This document shows, piece after piece, positions 7,207 through 15,138 of a DNA stretch of 64,000 nt (positions are counted from its first letter, which is position 1; each line of letters starts with the position of its first letter). The position numbers were made by a program, and so were the translations under genes. The notes under the pieces were generated by a model. The model ran no database searches. It had not been told where the DNA came from and was given only the letters and a program-made list of their open reading frames with translations. Source of the DNA: Chitinophaga niabensis (GTDB taxonomy: Bacteria; Bacteroidota; Bacteroidia; Chitinophagales; Chitinophagaceae); contig JAFIGY010000020.1 of NCBI GenBank assembly GCA_017849435.1, positions 493,425 through 557,424 on the forward strand, read 5' to 3'.

Positions 7207-7695
7207 ATGAAACACAAATACCTGATCATTACCGCATGTATCATGGGAACGCTTCTGGCCGCCTGTGGCCAGGGCCAGGAACGAAAATCGCCGGAGGAAC
7301 AAAAGCCGGCAGACAATAGTCTTGTGCAAACCCCACCGGCAGCGGGATCCACCAGTGACAAAGGGATCGGCAAATTCAAGGATGTACCCCTCACCCATCC
7401 GCTGAACGAAGGAATGATCGCAACAGGCAAAACGATCGTGGATGTTAAATGCGCTTCCTGTCACAAGCTGACAACGGAAAAGCTGGTTGGGCCGGGGTGG
7501 AAAGGTGTGACAGACAGGAGAACGCCCGAATGGATCATGAACTTCGTTACCAACGTGGATGAAATGCTGAACAAGGATGCGCAGGCACAGGCGATGCTGG
7601 AGGTGTGCATGGTGAGGATGCCTAACCAGAATCTTAAAGATGATGAAGCCCGTGCCGTACTTGAATTCATGCGTAAGAACGACGGTAAGAACTAA
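7207..7695 (+). CDS. Lipoprotein cytochrome c of the nos cluster
   Basis: Monohaem c-type cytochrome, 162 aa, tethered to a membrane as a lipoprotein (lipobox LLAAC, Cys20). A flexible Pro/Ser-rich linker runs to about residue 55. The haem site is CASCH at 82-86, with the likely axial Met138 in VRMPN. It sits 30 nt before nosZ, so it is the natural candidate for delivering electrons to N2O reductase, replacing the NosR/NosG route absent from this window. Similar small cytochromes (NosC-type) accompany clade II nosZ in other bacteria. The electron-donor role is inferred from position. Confidence 0.88.
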   Translation: MKHKYLIITACIMGTLLAACGQGQERKSPEEQKPADNSLVQTPPAAGSTSDKGIGKFKDVPLTHPLNEGMIATGKTIVDVKCASCHKLTTEKLVGPGWKGVTDRRTPEWIMNFVTNVDEMLNKDAQAQAMLEVCMVRMPNQNLKDDEARAVLEFMRKNDGKN

Positions 7696-7725
7696 AGCAA
7701 CTATTCTGAACCACAATAACTTTTT

Positions 7726-9705
7726 ATGAAAACATTTCCCCTGATCCTGTTGCTGGCAGGCGCAGCCGTCATCCAAAGCTGCAAGATGAAAAATACCGGC
7801 AATGCCGTAAGCGGCGATGCCGCCGGCAAAGTATATGTTGCGCCGGGCAAATACGATGAATTCTACAACTTCGTTTCCGGTGGCTTCAGTGGCCAGGTAT
7901 CCGTATACGGACTGCCTTCCGGCCGTTTGCTGAAGGTGATCCCGGTATTCACGGTAAATCCCGAAAATGGTTACGGTTACAATGAAGAAACCAAAACCAT
8001 GTTGCAAACGTCCCACGGCATGGTACCCTGGGACGACCAGCACCACCTTGCCCTTTCACAAACAAATGGCGAACACGACGGCCGCTGGCTCTTTGCCAAT
8101 GCGAACAATACTCCCCGTGTAGGCCGCATTGATCTGAAGACATTTAAAACAATGGAAATACTGGAACTACCCAACAGCGCCGGTAACCACTCCTCTCCCT
8201 TCCTCACCGAGAATACGGAATATCTTGTGGCGGGCACACGCTTTTCCGTACCTATCGCTGAAAAAGAAGCTTCTCTTGACAGTACTTCCTACAAACAGAA
8301 CTTTAAAAGCACGGTCTCTTTTGTAGGCGTGGATAAAACTACCGGACAAATGGGCATCAGCTTCCAGGTGATCCTTCCGGGTATGGACCTGGATCTGAGT
8401 CGCGCCGGAAAAGGCCCTTCTCACGGATGGTTCTTCTTCTCCACCTATAACACAGAACTGGCCAACACTTTACTGGAAGTGAATGCTTCCCGGAAAGATA
8501 AAGACTTCATTGTGGCCGTAAACTGGAAAAAAGCGGAGGAATATGTGAAAGCAGGCAAGGCTAAAAAGATGGCCGCCGCATATTATCACAATACCATCAA
8601 TGAAGAAACCGGTATGACCACTTCCGAATTGATCAAAGAAGTGCTTACGCTTGATCCGGCAGAACTGAAAGACTTCGTATACCTGATCCCCTGCCCGAAA
8701 TCCCCCCATGGCTGCGACGTGGACCCTACCGGTGAATATATTGTCGGCAGCGGCAAACTGGCGGCGTTAATACCGGTATTCTCCTTTCAAAAATTCACCA
8801 AAGCCATTAGTGACAAGGCATTTGAAGGAGAATTCGGCGGCATACCGGTGATCAGATATGAGGCGGCGCTGCACGGAGAAGTACAGAAGCCCGGTCTGGG
8901 CCCCCTGCACACTGAATTTGACGGCAAAGGGAATGCATACACTTCCTTCTTTGTTTCCTCCGAGATCGTGAAATGGAATATAAAAGACCTGAAAGTGCTG
9001 GACAGGGTTCCCACCTATTATTCCATCGGTCACCTGATGGTACCGGGCGGGGATACACGAAAACCCTACGGCAAATACGTAGTAGCCTACAACAAGATTA
9101 CCAAAGACCGCTATCTCCCCACTGGTCCCGAGTTAGCACAAAGCGCGCAACTCTATTCCATCGATGGAGAAAAAATGCAATTGCTGCTGGACTTCCCCAC
9201 CATCGGAGAGCCGCACTACGCACAGGCCATCCCTGCCGAAAAGATCAGGGAGCAAAGCGTGAAATTTTATGACATCAACAAGAACAAACATCCCTACGCC
9301 TCCCTTGGCGAGAAAGCGACCAAGGTTGTGCGCGAAGGAAATACCGTACATGTATATATGACGGCTATCCGTTCACATCTTACACCAGATAATATTGAAG
9401 GTATTCAGGTGGGCGACGAGGTGTTCTTCCATGTCACCAATCTTGAGCAGGACTGGGACATTCCGCATGGGTTCGCCATCAAACATGCACCCAATGCAGA
9501 ACTGCTCATTATGCCCGGCGAAACGAATACCCTGCGGTTCAGTCCTGCTGCGCCCGGCATCTATCCTTTCTATTGCACGGACTTCTGCTCTGCCTTACAT
9601 CAGGAAATGCAAGGCTACCTTCGTGTATCACCGAAAGGAAGCAATGTTCCGCTGAAGTGGGGAACCGGGCACCCGGATGCACCCGCTACCGTAGCTGCCA
9701 AATGA
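7726..9705 (+). CDS. nosZ: Nitrous oxide reductase, clade II (Sec-dependent)
   Basis: Copper enzyme that reduces N2O to N2 in the periplasm. It is 659 aa. The N-terminus is a short hydrophobic signal ending IQSC, without a twin-arginine motif, as in clade II (atypical) NosZ; it could be a lipoprotein. The seven-bladed propeller carries CuZ histidine motifs such as DDQHH, SPHGCDVDP and LGPLHTEF. The C-terminal cupredoxin domain holds CuA in C617-x3-C621-x3-H625-x2-M628. All key ligands I can place are present, so the enzyme looks functional. It follows the cytochrome gene by 30 nt and precedes the accessory genes. No nitrite or NO reductase gene is in the window, which may point to a non-denitrifying N2O consumer. 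Confidence 0.96.
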   Translation: MKTFPLILLLAGAAVIQSCKMKNTGNAVSGDAAGKVYVAPGKYDEFYNFVSGGFSGQVSVYGLPSGRLLKVIPVFTVNPENGYGYNEETKTMLQTSHGMVPWDDQHHLALSQTNGEHDGRWLFANANNTPRVGRIDLKTFKTMEILELPNSAGNHSSPFLTENTEYLVAGTRFSVPIAEKEASLDSTSYKQNFKSTVSFVGVDKTTGQMGISFQVILPGMDLDLSRAGKGPSHGWFFFSTYNTELANTLLEVNASRKDKDFIVAVNWKKAEEYVKAGKAKKMAAAYYHNTINEETGMTTSELIKEVLTLDPAELKDFVYLIPCPKSPHGCDVDPTGEYIVGSGKLAALIPVFSFQKFTKAISDKAFEGEFGGIPVIRYEAALHGEVQKPGLGPLHTEFDGKGNAYTSFFVSSEIVKWNIKDLKVLDRVPTYYSIGHLMVPGGDTRKPYGKYVVAYNKITKDRYLPTGPELAQSAQLYSIDGEKMQLLLDFPTIGEPHYAQAIPAEKIREQSVKFYDINKNKHPYASLGEKATKVVREGNTVHVYMTAIRSHLTPDNIEGIQVGDEVFFHVTNLEQDWDIPHGFAIKHAPNAELLIMPGETNTLRFSPAAPGIYPFYCTDFCSALHQEMQGYLRVSPKGSNVPLKWGTGHPDAPATVAAK

Positions 9706-9761
9706 TCATTCATCAGAGGCAGTACATCATCAACGATGTGCTGCCTCCATCTTCATCCCAC

Positions 9762-10346
9762 ATGAACAAGCTAAGTATTACAGGAAAGACCAGTATCCTT
9801 GTTGCCATCGGCTGTATTGCCGCTCTGTGGTTCCTGCCGCTGTGGAGAATAGACCTGGCTGCTCCTCAATACCCCGAGGGCATCTCCATGCAGATATGGA
9901 TCAACGACGTAATGGGAGATGTAGATATCATTAACGGATTGAATCATTACATCGGGATGAAAACCATCCACAAATCGGATTTCCCGGAATTCACTTATCT
10001 GCCCAAAATACTGATCGCTTTTTGCATCGGCGGATTACTGGTGATGGGAATGAACAGGAAAAGAGGTTATTACATCTACACGCTCATTTTCTTCCTGATA
10101 GCTGCCATTTCGATGTACGATTTCTGGAAATGGGAGTATGATTACGGTCATCACCTCAACCCGTCCGCTCCTATCAAAGTCCCTGGTATGGCCTATCAGC
10201 CGCCGCTGATCGGGTATAAGAAGATGCTGAATTTCGAAGCTTTGTCGCAACCCGATGCCGGCGGATGGTTATTCATTCTTGCAGGAGCCATACTCACCGT
10301 TGTATCCCTTTATGAATGGAAACGCACTAAAACCGGTAAGATATGA
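9762..10346 (+). CDS. NosB-like integral membrane protein of the clade II nos cluster
   Basis: Membrane protein of 194 aa with predicted helices at about 11-29, 86-102, 108-125 and 170-188. A periplasmic loop carries the striking INDVMGDVDIINGLNHYIGM stretch, and a second loop is rich in Pro/His. Its place directly after nosZ matches the nosB family of membrane proteins, which marks clade II clusters and has no settled function. Identification rests on position, topology and the GLNHYIGM motif as I recall it. I chose the ATG at 9762 because the hydrophobic segment follows directly. An ATG at 9702 overlapping the nosZ stop would add 20 polar residues and is possible. The 3' end overlaps nosL by 4 bp. 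Confidence 0.7.
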   Translation: MNKLSITGKTSILVAIGCIAALWFLPLWRIDLAAPQYPEGISMQIWINDVMGDVDIINGLNHYIGMKTIHKSDFPEFTYLPKILIAFCIGGLLVMGMNRKRGYYIYTLIFFLIAAISMYDFWKWEYDYGHHLNPSAPIKVPGMAYQPPLIGYKKMLNFEALSQPDAGGWLFILAGAILTVVSLYEWKRTKTGKI

Positions 10347-10759
10347 AATGGGCTGTACTGGCGATGATATGCGGCATGCTGGCTGCCTGCAACAGGGATT
10401 TTGAACCGATCACGTATGGAAAAGATGCCTGTACACATTGTAAGATGACGATCATGGATCGTCGTTTTGCGGCGGAAATGATCGACAAGCGGGGCAATGT
10501 ATTCAAATTCGATGACATCGCCTGCATGCGCCGGTTTATGCAGACAAAACAGCCTGAGGCCGGTGCGCTCTTCTTTGTGGAAGACTACCGGCAAAAAGAA
10601 ACACAGGGGATAGGCGCTACCAGGGCCGTTTACCTGCAGCATGCATTCTTTCACAGTCCGATGAACGGGAATTGCGCCGCTTTCGCTACTGCAAAGGACG
10701 CCGGTACATTGAAGGACAGTTTGCAAACAACTTTACTCACCTGGGAAACCATTCCGTAA
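10343..10759 (+). CDS. nosL: NosL copper-binding lipoprotein
   Basis: Lipoprotein (lipobox MLAAC, Cys16) of 138 aa that acts as a copper chaperone for N2O reductase in the periplasm. The NosL signature CTHCKMTIMD is present, with Cys30, Cys33 and Met35. The Cu(I) site of characterised NosL involves a Cys-Met-His set. FDDIACM later in the protein is also family-typical. It overlaps the nosB-like gene by 4 bp (ATGA) and ends 1 nt before nosD, so all are co-translated. Confidence 0.92.
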   Translation: MKWAVLAMICGMLAACNRDFEPITYGKDACTHCKMTIMDRRFAAEMIDKRGNVFKFDDIACMRRFMQTKQPEAGALFFVEDYRQKETQGIGATRAVYLQHAFFHSPMNGNCAAFATAKDAGTLKDSLQTTLLTWETIP

Positions 10760-10760
10760 A

Positions 10761-11999
10761 ATGCCTGTACGTTCGCTGATCTGTTTGCTCTTCTTTTTCA
10801 CCTGCACTCAACAGGCACAGGCGATTATTTCCGCTACCATCACCGCTCCCGGAACAGGATTGCAGGCCGCGCTGGATGCGGCAAAGCCGGGAGACACCAT
10901 CATGGTGAAAGCGGGATTATACAAACTTCATAATGTCCTCGTCCGCAACCCTGTGCACCTGGTGGGGGAAGGCTTCCCGGTATTTGACGGGGAAGGTAAA
11001 TACGAGACATTCATCGTCACATCCGGACGAGTTTACATAGCAGGCATCGAGATCAGGAATACCGGGCGCAGCAGCCTTTCAGACATGGCAGGCATCAGGC
11101 TGCAGGATGTATCCAACGTCACCATCAACAATTGCAGATTCTATAACACCACCTATGCCGTATACCTCCAGAACAGTTCCTGGTGCACCATTTCCGACAA
11201 CCGGATACAGGCGCAGGGCACCGATGAACTGCAATCCGGGAACGGCGTGCATGCCTGGAAAAGCAGTCACCTGCTGATCCGGAACAATGTTATCAATGGT
11301 CACCGCGACGGCATCTATTTCGAATTCGTAACCGAGTCGCGGATCGAGAAAAATATTTCTTTCAACAACATCCGTTATGGGCTGCATTTCATGTTTTCCC
11401 ATCATGATACTTACAGTGGCAACACTTTTCGGAACAATGGCGCCGGCGTGGCGGTGATGTATTCAAAAGGCGTTGACATGCAGCACAATCATTTTGACCA
11501 CAACTGGGGCGATGCCGCCTATGGCATTCTGCTGAAAGAAATTTCAGACAGCAGGATCAGCGGCAATGTTTTTCAGAAGAACACGATGGGGCTTTACATG
11601 GAAGGCTGTAGTCGCATCCGGGTATACCGGAATACCTTTTCCGCCAACGGATGGGCGATGCGCATCCAGGCGAATTGCGACGGCAACCGTTTCGAGGTCA
11701 ACAACTTCACGGGCAATTCGTTCGATGTGGCTACCAATGGCAGTATGGTGCTCAATGTTTTTCAGGATAATTATTGGGACAAGTATGAAGGATATGATCT
11801 GGATAAGGACGGCACAGGCGATGTGCCCTATTATCCCGTGAGTGTATACGCCGTAATAACAGAACGGATACCGGCCGCCATGATCCTGTATCGAAGTTTT
11901 CTCACCAACGTCATGGACCAGGCAGAAAAAGTGATGCCCAGCATCATCCCTGATCAGCTAAAAGACAGTTCACCCAAGATGAAAAAATGGCCGTTATGA
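10761..11999 (+). CDS. nosD: NosD periplasmic copper-site maturation protein
   Basis: Secreted right-handed parallel beta-helix protein, 412 aa, with a signal peptide ending near QQAQA (about residue 20). Many NosD/CASH repeats are visible (for example SHLLIRNNVINGHRDGIYFE and NTMGLYMEG), with regularly spaced Asn and Gly. With the NosFY ABC transporter it supplies the sulfur of the CuZ site of NosZ. It starts 1 nt after nosL and runs 4-13 nt into nosF, depending on the nosF start. Length is typical. Confidence 0.93.
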   Translation: MPVRSLICLLFFFTCTQQAQAIISATITAPGTGLQAALDAAKPGDTIMVKAGLYKLHNVLVRNPVHLVGEGFPVFDGEGKYETFIVTSGRVYIAGIEIRNTGRSSLSDMAGIRLQDVSNVTINNCRFYNTTYAVYLQNSSWCTISDNRIQAQGTDELQSGNGVHAWKSSHLLIRNNVINGHRDGIYFEFVTESRIEKNISFNNIRYGLHFMFSHHDTYSGNTFRNNGAGVAVMYSKGVDMQHNHFDHNWGDAAYGILLKEISDSRISGNVFQKNTMGLYMEGCSRIRVYRNTFSANGWAMRIQANCDGNRFEVNNFTGNSFDVATNGSMVLNVFQDNYWDKYEGYDLDKDGTGDVPYYPVSVYAVITERIPAAMILYRSFLTNVMDQAEKVMPSIIPDQLKDSSPKMKKWPL

Positions 12000-12727
12000 T
12001 GGAGATATCGCAGTTGACAAAAAGTTTCGGGCGGTTCAGGGCGCTGGACCAGATCAGCCTTTCCCTACAGGAAGGGCAGGCCGTTTCCCTGTTGGGGCCC
12101 AATGGTTCCGGGAAAACGACCCTGATCAAATCCATACTCGGTATGGTGATACCGGAAACCGGTACGATCAGCATAGACAAACAAATTGTAAAAAGAGACT
12201 GGAATTATCGCTCCAGGATAGGATATATGCCGCAGATAGGCCGGTATCCGGATAACATGACTATTGAGCAGGTGATCAACATGATCACGGAGATCAGAAA
12301 AGACAAAGTTACGCCCGATAGAGAATTATATGAAGGATTTGAGCTGGACAGGATCAGGAAAAAGAAGATGCGCACCCTCTCCGGCGGAACACGCCAGAAG
12401 GTCAGCGCCTGCCTTGCCTTCCTCTTCTCCCCCGACATCTATATACTGGATGAACCAACAGCGGGACTGGATCCCGTGGCCAACGAAATACTGAAAAAAA
12501 AGATCGTAAAAGAATGTGCAAGGGGAAAACTGACGTTGATCACTTCGCATGTATTGAATGACCTCGAAGGATTGACCAGTCATATCATTTATCTCCAGGA
12601 CGGGAAGGTCCGTTTTTATCAATCCGTGGAAACCCTTCAGGAACTCACGGGAGAAACCCGTCTGAACGGGGTTGTAGCTCATCTTATGCAAAACGATCTG
12701 AAAAACAAAGAAAACATTCCATGCTAA
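11987..12727 (+). CDS. nosF: NosF ABC transporter ATPase
   Basis: Cytoplasmic ATPase of the NosDFY complex, 246 aa. Walker A GPNGSGKT lies at 37-44, the signature is LSGGTRQK, and Walker B with D-loop reads YILDEPTAGLDP. The switch His lies in LITSHVLND. There are two possible starts: ATG at 11987 (13-nt overlap with nosD) or ATG at 11996 (4-nt ATGA overlap). The second is the more usual coupling arrangement, but both give a complete protein. It overlaps nosY by 7 nt. Confidence 0.93.
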   Translation: MAVMMEISQLTKSFGRFRALDQISLSLQEGQAVSLLGPNGSGKTTLIKSILGMVIPETGTISIDKQIVKRDWNYRSRIGYMPQIGRYPDNMTIEQVINMITEIRKDKVTPDRELYEGFELDRIRKKKMRTLSGGTRQKVSACLAFLFSPDIYILDEPTAGLDPVANEILKKKIVKECARGKLTLITSHVLNDLEGLTSHIIYLQDGKVRFYQSVETLQELTGETRLNGVVAHLMQNDLKNKENIPC

Positions 12728-13488
12728 CACTGAGTAAATATGTACTGCTGGACCTGCTCCGCAACAGATCCGTTCTGATATATACGGTGGTGCTGGGTAT
12801 ATTGTCTATCAGCCTGCTTTCCCTTGGCGATCAGTCTTCCAAGGGATTGCTGAGCCTGCTGAACATCACATTACTGTTTGTGCCGGTGATCACGATGCTC
12901 TTTGCCACCATTTATTTCTTCAACTCCCTTGAATTCATTGAGCTGTTGTTGTGCCAGCCGGTGAAAAGATCCCGTGTATTACTGTCGGAATACTTTGGCA
13001 TGACGCTTTCACTCTCGGCGTCTTATATTGCCGGTGTTGGCATTCCGCTCTTCCTGAAAGTTTCCGGCGCCATTTCATGGATGCTGGTGATCACCGGCGT
13101 TCTACTGACTTTTATCTTCACCGCGCTTTCGCTGCTCGTGTTTGTGCTCTTCCGCGATAAAACGAAAGGGATCGGCGCTGCTATCGTGATCGCGCTTTTC
13201 TTCACCCTGTTATTCGATGGACTGGTGATGGCTTTCATTTTTTCTTTCAGCGATTATCCGATTGACAAACCATTATTGGGAATGATGGCATTCAACCCGG
13301 TTGACCTTGCCCGTGTACTGATGTTGCTGCAGCTGGATGTGGCAGTGCTGATGGGGTATTCCGGGGCCCTGTTCAAAAAATTCCTCGGGTCAGCCACCGG
13401 GAGCATTTTTTCGATTGCCTGCATGATCGGCTGGATTGTAGTACCGCTTATATTATCCGTTCGCATCTTCCGTCATAAAGACCTTTAA
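12721..13488 (+). CDS. nosY: NosY ABC transporter permease
   Basis: Integral membrane subunit paired with NosF, 255 aa, with about six predicted helices (roughly 17-37, 43-65, 95-117, 119-142, 153-178 and 225-249). ABC-2-type permease family. It starts inside the nosF stop region and ends 4 bp into the convergent Rrf2 gene. It is the last gene of the nos operon; no terminator is visible between it and the repressor gene. Confidence 0.92.
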   Translation: MLTLSKYVLLDLLRNRSVLIYTVVLGILSISLLSLGDQSSKGLLSLLNITLLFVPVITMLFATIYFFNSLEFIELLLCQPVKRSRVLLSEYFGMTLSLSASYIAGVGIPLFLKVSGAISWMLVITGVLLTFIFTALSLLVFVLFRDKTKGIGAAIVIALFFTLLFDGLVMAFIFSFSDYPIDKPLLGMMAFNPVDLARVLMLLQLDVAVLMGYSGALFKKFLGSATGSIFSIACMIGWIVVPLILSVRIFRHKDL

Positions 13489-13919
13489 TGCGACAGGAAG
13501 AAACGCCCTTTATTCCCCTCGTTCACCAGTTGCTGAATGGTGGTGTTGTCAAACACCTGTTTCAATTGTTTCCGGATCGGTGCAAATTGCTGATGCATAG
13601 GGCAGGGCCTTGCCTCTGAACATTCTTTCAATCCAAGCAGGCAGGCGGAAAATAGACCCTCCTCATTCACCGCTTCCAGCACGGCCCTCACCGGTAATTT
13701 CCGTGCCTTGTCTGAAAGATAGAATCCCCCGTTGGGGCCACGCACGGAACTGACCACTTTATTGTTCCGCGTAAGCGACTGCAATATCTTGGCGGTGAAA
13801 GATGGGGGGGAATCAATTCCTTCCGCAATTTCGCGAATACCCAACTTGCTGTCTTCCGTACCTTTCTGAGCGATATATATCACAGCCCTGAGGGCATATT
13901 CCGCAGTTTTAGAAAGCAT
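13485..13919 (-). CDS. Rrf2-family repressor, NsrR-like
   Basis: Winged-helix regulator of 144 aa. The HTH lies at about 25-65 and includes the Rrf2 wing signature SVRGPNGGFYL. Three cysteines (C93, C100, C106) form the C-x6-C-x5-C pattern expected for an iron-sulfur cofactor, as in NsrR and IscR. Linkage to ric and nos, and a palindrome shared with the ric promoter, make an NO-sensing NsrR role the best guess. An IscR-like role is the alternative; no isc/suf gene is near. It is convergent with nosY (4-bp overlap). Its own upstream region carries the same palindrome at 13958-13979, so it probably represses itself. Confidence 0.85.
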   Translation of the reverse strand: MLSKTAEYALRAVIYIAQKGTEDSKLGIREIAEGIDSPPSFTAKILQSLTRNNKVVSSVRGPNGGFYLSDKARKLPVRAVLEAVNEEGLFSACLLGLKECSEARPCPMHQQFAPIRKQLKQVFDNTTIQQLVNEGNKGRFFLSH

Positions 13920-13941
13920 AGCGCTGACCGATGGTTCCCTG

Positions 13942-13949
13942 CGAATGTA
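13942..13949 (-). promoter_or_regulatory. Probable -7 element of the Rrf2 gene
   Basis: The minus strand reads TACATTCG, one mismatch from TAnnTTTG, 22 nt before the ATG and 8 nt downstream of the palindrome. Confidence 0.35.
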
Positions 13950-13957
13950 CGCTAATT

Positions 13958-13979
13958 AAGGATATTCATATCTTTTATT
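13958..13979 (-). promoter_or_regulatory. Second copy of the Rrf2 operator palindrome
   Basis: AAGGATAT (13958-13965), spacer TC, then ATATCTTTTATT (13968-13979) on the plus strand. It matches the site at 6292-6313 at every position outside the 2-nt spacer. It lies 38 nt upstream of the Rrf2 start and would overlap the -33 region, which fits autorepression. Confidence 0.65.
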
Positions 13980-14012
13980 TCGATAAAAATTGCTTCCGGC
14001 AGGAATAAAAAA

Positions 14013-14033
14013 AAGCGGCCGGATTGGCCGCTT
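14013..14033 (-). terminator. Terminator of pdhB
   Basis: An 8-bp GC-rich stem (AAGCGGCC, loop of 5 nt) is followed on the minus strand by a run of eight T including the stem end. It lies 33 nt past the pdhB stop. Confidence 0.8.
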
Positions 14034-14066
14034 CTCATATCGATTATATTTCCTTTAGCAGGAAGT

Positions 14067-15050
14067 TTACTTCTTCATGTACATCACTTCCTTCACCAGC
14101 TTCACGGTTCTTTCCACATCGGGAAGGTACAGTTTCACCAGGTTAGGTGCGTAGTGCATAGGAGCATCCACAGCGGTGATACGACGGATAGGTGCATCCA
14201 GATAATCGAAACCTTCTTTTTGGATACGGTAAGTGATCTCGGAAGAAACGCTGGAGAACGGCCATTGCTCTTCCACGATCACGAGGCGGTTGGTTTTCTT
14301 CACGGACTCGAGGATCGTGAACCAATCCAGCGGACGGATCGTACGCAGGTCTATCACCTCCGCTTCGATACCTTCCTTCGCCAGTTCTTCCGCTGCGCCC
14401 AGCGCTACTTTCATCATCTTGTTGAAAGATACGATGGTCACATCTTTACCGGCACGCTTAACATCCGCCTTACCGATCGGGATGATGTATTCTTCTTCCG
14501 GCACATCGCCCATATCTCCATACATCTGCTCGCTTTCCATGAAAACAACCGGATCATCGTCGCGAATAGCGGCTTTGAGCAGGCCTTTGGCATCGTAAGG
14601 ATTGGAAACGGAAACTACTTTCAGGCCGGGTATGTTGGCATAATAGCTTTCAAACGCAGTGGAGTGTTGTGCGCCCAATTGTCCGGCCGAACCATTCGGT
14701 CCGCGGAACACGATGGGGCAACCTACCTGTCCGCCGCTCATGGCGAGCATTTTGGAGGCGGTGTTCAGTATCTGGTCCAGCGCCAGTACGGCAAAGTTCC
14801 AGGTCATGAACTCCACTACCGGGCGAAGGCCATTTTGTGCGGCACCTACACCGATGGCAGCAAAGCCCAGTTCGGCGATAGGGGTGTCGATCACGCGGCG
14901 CGGGCCAAACTCATCCAGCATTCCCTGGCTAACTTTGTATGCTCCGTTATATTCTGCCACTTCCTCTCCCATCAGGAATACCCGCTCATCGCGGCGCATC
15001 TCTTCCTGGAGGGCTTCTCTTAAAGCTTGTCTGAAGGCTATCTGACGCAT
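14067..15050 (-). CDS. pdhB: Pyruvate dehydrogenase E1 component, beta subunit
   Basis: Half of the thiamine-diphosphate E1 of a 2-oxoacid dehydrogenase, 327 aa. The TPP-activating glutamate is E60 in [15 protein letters not shown]. Other E1-beta hallmarks are [30 protein letters not shown] and the C-terminal transketolase domain with [11 protein letters not shown]. The sequence fits pyruvate dehydrogenase better than branched-chain dehydrogenase, mainly from RGPNG and QHS. The alpha subunit, E2 and E3 are not in the window. It is monocistronic, with its own terminator. Confidence 0.93.
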   Translation of the reverse strand: MRQIAFRQALREALQEEMRRDERVFLMGEEVAEYNGAYKVSQGMLDEFGPRRVIDTPIAELGFAAIGVGAAQNGLRPVVEFMTWNFAVLALDQILNTASKMLAMSGGQVGCPIVFRGPNGSAGQLGAQHSTAFESYYANIPGLKVVSVSNPYDAKGLLKAAIRDDDPVVFMESEQMYGDMGDVPEEEYIIPIGKADVKRAGKDVTIVSFNKMMKVALGAAEELAKEGIEAEVIDLRTIRPLDWFTILESVKKTNRLVIVEEQWPFSSVSSEITYRIQKEGFDYLDAPIRRITAVDAPMHYAPNLVKLYLPDVERTVKLVKEVMYMKK

Positions 15051-15138
15051 TTGATTCTTTGATATATTTTGAACGTTACCGCCTTTTTCTCAAAAAGGCA
15101 GGGCAAAAATATTGTTTGTTTGCCAAAAAGCAAAGCAT

